Shown piece by piece: positions 5,226 through 9,055 of a DNA stretch of 9,055 nucleotides. A program made the position numbers and the translations under genes. The notes beneath the pieces are model-generated. The model did no database searches and was not told the DNA's origin. It saw only the letters and a program-made list of their open reading frames with translations. Source of the stretch: Promethearchaeota archaeon (GTDB lineage Archaea > Asgardarchaeota > Lokiarchaeia > Sigyniarchaeales > SOKP01); NCBI GenBank assembly GCA_030615145.1, contig JAUWZT010000150.1, positions 1 to 9,055 on the forward strand. Direction: 5' to 3'. Position 1 is the first letter of the stretch, and each line of letters starts with the position of its first letter.

Positions 5226-5379
5226 AAATTTAAAGATACTAATACTTTGTGGCAAATAAAAAGAATAATTAGTTAATAGAAATAGGATAAGTTCCATATT
5301 TCTTTAATGTATCATGCATCGCTAAGTAATTTTCTAATTTAACAGAAGGATTAATGCTATGTCCAGAACTTAGGATAAA
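5222..5379. repeat. Direct repeat, right copy (158 bp)
   Basis: Partner of 3001-3158 (151 of 158 identical). It includes the last 36 codons of the intact UroD-like gene 2 (5269-5379) and 47 bp of 3' flank. The two copies bracket about 2.06 kb. Confidence 0.93.
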
Positions 5380-6465
5380 TCCCCCTCCGGGAGCAAGCTT
5401 TTTGATAAGACTTTTAGTATAATTCTCTATATAACTTTGCTCTTTATCGGCGAGATCTTGTGGGGAAACATTTCCGATAAATGTAATTTTACCAGAATAT
5501 TTTTCATGGAGTTTAAAAATGTCGTATTCAAGATTTGCTGTTGTCGGTTCGAAAGGATGAAAGGCATCAATTCCAACTCCAATAAGATCTTCAAATAATT
5601 CTAAAATGTCTCCACAGCTGTGTAACATCACTTTTAATCCTGCTTTATGTGCAACTTTACAACTTTCTTCTAACCAAGGAAGTACATAGGTTCTATAGTT
5701 TTTAGGACTCATCAATAAACCCGATTTATATCCGTAATCATCCATTATCATTATCGCATCGGTTTCTCCCCATTCGATTAAAGTTTTAACTAATTCTACC
5801 AGATATTTACCAAATCTATCAAAAACAGCTTTGATCTTTTTTGAGTCGGTTAATAGTTTACTAAAAGTTGAAAACCCAAAAACTTGCCAGGTAGGTTCAT
5901 ATAAACCCCATACAGCAGGGATAATGGAGATTTTTCCTTGAGCCTCTTTTTCTGCTTTTCTCATTGCTTTAAAATATTTTTCTCTTCGAGGAGTGTTAAC
6001 TTCTAAAGGCGGAAACGATTCAAATTCTTCAAAACTTTTAAATGCTCCACCCCTATAATATGCCATATCCATGCCATCTGAAGGGTTTTTTCTTACATCG
6101 AAAACTCTTCCAAATTCGTCAGTAAAATGCGTTCTATTACAGCTTATAGGGAAAAGGATATAGCCTGTCAATGGAACAATTGCAAGGTCGATTCCAAGCT
6201 TTTTATACAAATTCACATGCTTATTGAAGGTAGTTTTAATATAGGATCTTGTTTCCGTAGCCATTATAATAGTTTTAGTTAAAGAGTCTGTATCTCCTTG
6301 ACTTAGATCATAGGTGTCATTAAAGCTTTTTACCATTCCTTGAAATACATAATTCTCATTAAAGTGTTCACATATTTTGAAATTATCTATTGACATCTCA
6401 AAAGAGGGCACTATATCAGCTTCTTCAAAATTTAAAACCGCACGTATTCTCTCTCTACTATTCAT
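5269..6465 (-). CDS. Uroporphyrinogen decarboxylase-fold protein 2 (MtaA-like methyltransferase family)
   Basis: 398 residues, full length for the family. N-terminal MNSRERIRAVLNFEEADIVP is the standard opening. LMSPKNYRTYVLPW (251-264), VMLHSCGDI (279-287), FHPFEP (302-307), FIGNVSP (329-335) and APGGGFILSSGH (358-369) mark the barrel's C-terminal strands. His282-x-Cys284 matches the zinc pair of methylcobamide:thiol methyltransferases; the later Cys of MtaA/MtbA is replaced here by His369. This suggests a metal site and methyl-transfer-type chemistry rather than porphyrin decarboxylation. The methyl donor is unknown, and no corrinoid protein lies nearby. The start is secure: AAAGGAG lies about seven bases upstream, inside the 22-bp gap after the GGR-family gene, so it is the last gene of the MBL-GGR-UroD operon. 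Its tail is duplicated at 3001-3158. Confidence 0.88.
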   Translation of the reverse strand: MNSRERIRAVLNFEEADIVPSFEMSIDNFKICEHFNENYVFQGMVKSFNDTYDLSQGDTDSLTKTIIMATETRSYIKTTFNKHVNLYKKLGIDLAIVPLTGYILFPISCNRTHFTDEFGRVFDVRKNPSDGMDMAYYRGGAFKSFEEFESFPPLEVNTPRREKYFKAMRKAEKEAQGKISIIPAVWGLYEPTWQVFGFSTFSKLLTDSKKIKAVFDRFGKYLVELVKTLIEWGETDAIMIMDDYGYKSGLLMSPKNYRTYVLPWLEESCKVAHKAGLKVMLHSCGDILELFEDLIGVGIDAFHPFEPTTANLEYDIFKLHEKYSGKITFIGNVSPQDLADKEQSYIENYTKSLIKKLAPGGGFILSSGHSINPSVKLENYLAMHDTLKKYGTYPISIN

Positions 6466-6472
6466 GATAATT

Positions 6473-6479
6473 CTCCTTT
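6473..6479 (-). promoter_or_regulatory. Strong Shine-Dalgarno for UroD-like gene 2
   Basis: AAAGGAG on the minus strand, about seven bases before ATG 6465, located in the 22-bp spacer after the upstream gene's stop. It indicates translation from a shared mRNA. Confidence 0.65.
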
Positions 6480-6487
6480 AACCTTAG

Positions 6488-7696
6488 TTAGTGAATTAAT
6501 ATCTTCAACAATTTGATAAAAATATTAGGGTTTTTTAATGCAAACTTGATTAAAAAAGTAAAAACTAAAGGGTTTGTTAATAGTTTGAAAATTAAATCTT
6601 TTGGAAAATCCATATCGCCATAGAGGGAAATAATATGCTCAATTTTATTTTCTTTTACTATTTTAAAGAAAACTTCGAAATCTTCGTTTGTTAATCTTTC
6701 TAGAATAAGCCGTATAACGTAATGAAGCTTTAGTTCTTTACCGATTGTTCTCAAACAAGGTTTTTCATAATGCTTTTTAATAAATCTTTTAGAAAAATTA
6801 TTATATTTGAAACTAAGTTTAACGCAATTTGAAGCGTGCTTCGCAGCAGTCAATAACATGACGATGCCTCCTCCTGTTGTAGCTTTAACTTGCCCTGCTG
6901 CGTCTCCTAACAATAAAGCGTTCTTAAAAGCGCTTTTATTCATAATTCCGTACGGGATAATCCCTCCTTGCTGATCTATCTTATTGTTGATATTTATTCC
7001 TAGCTTCTTTAAATAAATATGGAAACAATCTTTTACGTTTTTAGAGGATGCTATGCCGATTCGGTAAATATTATTACCCTCGGGTACAATCCACCCAAAT
7101 AATTGTTTCCATAGAGGGTGGAAGTACATAACTGCTTCGTTTTCGTCAAAATCGCCTTTAACTCTAATTTGAGTGGCATAAAGAACCTTATTCTTCACTT
7201 TCAATTGTTTTCCTACTGAAGTTAACGGCCCGTCACACCCGATTAGCATCTTAGCTTTTATTAATCGTTTAGAAGTATTAATTAGCACACATTTTTTGCC
7301 ATTCTCTACGCTGTATTTAAGCGATCTAAACCTTTCGCCAAGATAGTAAGTGATATTAGGGTTGTTTTTATTTTTATCGTAAAATAATCGATCTAGAGCA
7401 ATTCTATCGATTACATAGGGGCGTTCGTTACCAGAAAGTTTAATGAAATTTCCCGAGGGATTAATAATTTTTGCCGTCTTAACTCGATTTAATACAATCT
7501 CTTCAGGCAGTTCTATTAATTGACTTAATTTTTGAGAAATAATTCCAGCACATTGAAACGGTAAGCCAATATCTTTATGTTCCTCGATAACAACAATTTT
7601 TATGTTTGATTTAGACAATAAATAAGCTAAATAATTTCCGGCAATACTTGCACCGACGACGCATACATCAAAATTTTCGAAATTTCTTTCTTCCAT
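6488..7696 (-). CDS. Geranylgeranyl reductase-family FAD oxidoreductase
   Basis: 402 residues, near the usual 390-450. A Rossmann FAD loop VVGASIAGNYLA (13-24) has a Ser in place of the middle Gly of GxGxxG. Glu38 ends strand 2. LPFQCAGIIS (45-54) is the P-x-x-C-A-G motif characteristic of the family. YVIDRIALDRLF (94-105), MLIGCDGP (150-157) and LLLGDAAGQVKATTGGGI (261-278) complete the FAD-binding fold. Archaeal members hydrogenate double bonds of isoprenoid chains in membrane lipids or quinones; others act on unrelated substrates, so lipid reduction is likely but not proven. The C-terminal tail (about 365-402) is unusually hydrophobic and basic, consistent with membrane association. It sits second in a leftward operon, 51 bp after the MBL gene and 22 bp before UroD2. 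No SD precedes its ATG. Confidence 0.87.
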   Translation of the reverse strand: MEERNFENFDVCVVGASIAGNYLAYLLSKSNIKIVVIEEHKDIGLPFQCAGIISQKLSQLIELPEEIVLNRVKTAKIINPSGNFIKLSGNERPYVIDRIALDRLFYDKNKNNPNITYYLGERFRSLKYSVENGKKCVLINTSKRLIKAKMLIGCDGPLTSVGKQLKVKNKVLYATQIRVKGDFDENEAVMYFHPLWKQLFGWIVPEGNNIYRIGIASSKNVKDCFHIYLKKLGININNKIDQQGGIIPYGIMNKSAFKNALLLGDAAGQVKATTGGGIVMLLTAAKHASNCVKLSFKYNNFSKRFIKKHYEKPCLRTIGKELKLHYVIRLILERLTNEDFEVFFKIVKENKIEHIISLYGDMDFPKDLIFKLLTNPLVFTFLIKFALKNPNIFIKLLKILIH

Positions 7697-7747
7697 TATA
7701 AGATGTTATGTTTATTACAAATTAGAATTTTTTGAAAAATTATAAAA

Positions 7748-8743
7748 TCATTCATTGCGATATCCTAGATCCATCATCATGCCATATACTATGCCTAACG
7801 CAATACCGTTAAAAAGGGAATTACCCACAATTGGTAAATCGGTTCTTGAGATTAACATTGGCATGATTTGCTCGAGTACATATCTCGTTTCTGGTTTTTT
7901 ACTGTAAAATTTAATTATCGCTTCTCTAAATTCTTTCATAAAAGCTTCGTGCTCTAATAGTATTTTCCGAAAGTTTTCTTTTCCATTAATAACTCCAAAA
8001 TGGCCAAAACCAGCTTTGGTGGGAAATAAGTTCTTAAAGTTTCTTAAAGTCGCCATATATTCTTCATGATTATAATAAGTAGGCATAGATGTTGGCATAG
8101 TTATTAATTCTGAAGTGTGGTAAATTGTCCCCACGCTTTCTCCAAGTTGTATAAAGTCAATTAAATTATCCTTAACAAATATAGGACATTGGTGGTCTGG
8201 AGTGTGTCCTGGAGTTTTTAAAATACCCAATTTAACTTCTGAACCATTAATTGTAAAAGAATCGATGAAATCGAGTTGGTTTGCTTCTGAATTGAAGTTT
8301 GTGCTAGGTTCTACTATTTGAAATGCACTTTCCTCAATAGGCTTCATCGAACCTATTAAATTTCCATAAGTTCGCTTTCCGCGGGCCAAATCGTCTTCGA
8401 AATTGTTAAGTAATTCTTTAGTTTTTTGGTTTGTAAGGATTTTAACTTCAGAGTTGTAATCCTTCAAAATCTCGTAAAGCTGCCATAACCCTCCGTTGTG
8501 GTCAAAATGCGCATGAGTAGTAGTAAAATATTTAAAAGAAGCTAAATCGATATTCAATTTCCTTAATAATCTAACGAGCCTTTTCGTATCTAAAGAGGAC
8601 CCACAGTCAATCAATACGCTTGAGTCGTCAAATTGAGCAATGAAAACGGAAAGCATTCGAGGAGCTCCATAAGCAATAACATCAATGTGATATAAATACT
8701 CGTTAATCTTCCCAGTTTCAATGGTAATTAAGTCTCTTACCAT
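7748..8743 (-). CDS. MBL-fold metallo-hydrolase
   Basis: 331 residues. The core motif THAHFDHNGG (76-85) supplies His77, His79, Asp81 and His82. His180 lies in TPGHTPDH (178-184 region), and His248 in GFGHFG is the final ligand. The usual bridging Asp (G-D) appears to be Glu202 in LGESVG, a less common variant. The N-terminal strand ends L-I-D-C-G-S (44-49), as in the family. The region 260-331 is an extra C-terminal helical extension seen in some archaeal MBL proteins. The family covers thioester, lactone and phosphoester hydrolases; the substrate cannot be told. It leads the operon with the GGR-family and UroD2 genes. Start ATG at 8743; no SD is obvious, which would fit a short-leader or leaderless mRNA. 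Confidence 0.87.
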   Translation of the reverse strand: MVRDLITIETGKINEYLYHIDVIAYGAPRMLSVFIAQFDDSSVLIDCGSSLDTKRLVRLLRKLNIDLASFKYFTTTHAHFDHNGGLWQLYEILKDYNSEVKILTNQKTKELLNNFEDDLARGKRTYGNLIGSMKPIEESAFQIVEPSTNFNSEANQLDFIDSFTINGSEVKLGILKTPGHTPDHQCPIFVKDNLIDFIQLGESVGTIYHTSELITMPTSMPTYYNHEEYMATLRNFKNLFPTKAGFGHFGVINGKENFRKILLEHEAFMKEFREAIIKFYSKKPETRYVLEQIMPMLISRTDLPIVGNSLFNGIALGIVYGMMMDLGYRNE

Positions 8744-8878
8744 AGAATAGATAATGAAAAATCGAATAAGAAGTATTTTATTTCTCGTTTGTAATTTAAA
8801 TAAATCTAAAAATAATACATATTATTAGCAATTGTTTAATTCAGTAAAGTGAAAATACATATATATCAAATTTATCAC
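8744..8878. other. Intergenic, likely promoter region of the MBL operon
   Basis: 135 bp, AT-rich, between the right-edge gene and the MBL gene. It contains TATA-like stretches on the minus strand (for example GAAATAAAATAC and TTTATTTAAATT near 8785-8805). An inverted repeat of AATAATA (8811-8817) and TATTATT (8820-8826) with a 2-base spacer could be a regulator site. No single element is decisive. Confidence 0.4.
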
Positions 8879-9055
8879 TTAGAAAAGATCATCATCAAGT
8901 TCCTCATTCCCCTCAGGGAATCTTCCAAATTCTTGCATAAACTGTTGAAGTAATTCACTCTCTCTTTTTGTATACATCGGGTCTTCATCATAATTAAAGT
9001 AACAAGCCTTAGAATTAATTGATAATTGTTCTTCCAATGCTAAACGTAAATTTAG
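8879..9055 (-). CDS. C-terminal part of an unidentified acidic protein (cut by window edge)
   Basis: An open frame enters from the right edge and ends at TAA 8881-8879, giving the last 58 residues. The segment reads KACYFNYDEDPMYTKRESEL, then L-Q-Q-F-M-Q-E-F-G-R-F-P-E-G-N-E-E, and ends in an acidic run E-L-D-D-D-L-F. It is predicted mostly helical with a very acidic tail. It shares orientation with the MBL operon but is separated by 135 bp, so it is probably a different transcript. Codon usage and the absence of stops support a real gene; no family can be named from this fragment. Confidence 0.65.
   Translation of the reverse strand, partial: LNLRLALEEQLSINSKACYFNYDEDPMYTKRESELLQQFMQEFGRFPEGNEELDDDLF

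Noticed and set aside
7726..7741. Hairpin AATTTTT-TG-AAAAATT between the MBL and GGR genes as a terminator
   Set aside because: Only A/T pairs with a two-base loop; too weak to argue for separation of the operon.

Overview
This 9,055-base, AT-rich window is most likely archaeal. Several predicted transcripts begin about 25 bases downstream of TATA-like boxes, and the clearest start sites use GGTGA or AAAGGAG Shine-Dalgarno sequences. The gene content also fits: a geranylgeranyl-reductase-family flavoprotein, two UroD/MtaA-fold proteins and a leucine-rich-repeat relic. That mix recalls Asgard (Lokiarchaeia-type) genomes, but the lineage is an inference; there is no rRNA or marker gene here to settle it. 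I see no tRNA, rRNA, CRISPR array or intact transposase.

Layout, left to right. Bases 1-163 (minus) hold the N-terminus of an exported protein cut by the window edge. A small antisense leucine-rich-repeat relic (356-451) is followed by a 63-residue tail-anchored protein (517-708, plus) with clear promoter, RBS and T-rich terminator. A small gene of unknown function (819-1159, minus) appears broken by a one-base slip in an A run. Next is a three-helix membrane protein (1337-1711, plus), convergent with the first UroD-family gene (1755-2939, minus). Bases 2940-3340 contain a 158-bp near-copy of the 3' end of the second UroD-family gene. An MDR-family zinc-independent oxidoreductase follows (3341-4342, minus). 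After it comes a toxin-antitoxin locus with an intact antitoxin (4700-4894) and a toxin that stops after 33 codons (4611-4712), then a pair of overlapping short reading frames (4948-5185) and a heptamer tandem repeat (5184-5225).

The right third is the best-preserved unit: an apparent leftward operon of an MBL-fold hydrolase (7748-8743), a geranylgeranyl-reductase-family FAD protein (6488-7696) and UroD-family gene 2 (5269-6465). The last two are separated by only 22 bp that carry the RBS. The window ends in the acidic C-terminus of an unidentified protein (8879-9055, minus).

The main structural observation is that the 158-bp direct repeats (3001-3158 and 5222-5379) bracket about 2.06 kb holding the oxidoreductase, the broken toxin-antitoxin pair and the short ORFs. 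Removing that segment between the repeats would put UroD2 about 108 bp upstream of UroD1 on the same strand, giving MBL-GGR-UroD2-UroD1. The working model is an older methyl-transfer or redox gene set interrupted by an accessory segment. The two UroD paralogs differ at the metal-site positions: HSC...H in one, HTD...N in the other. They probably do not share a substrate, and no corrinoid protein or methyltransferase partner is visible. Several small genes look decayed or frameshifted, which could be real gene decay or homopolymer errors in the assembly.
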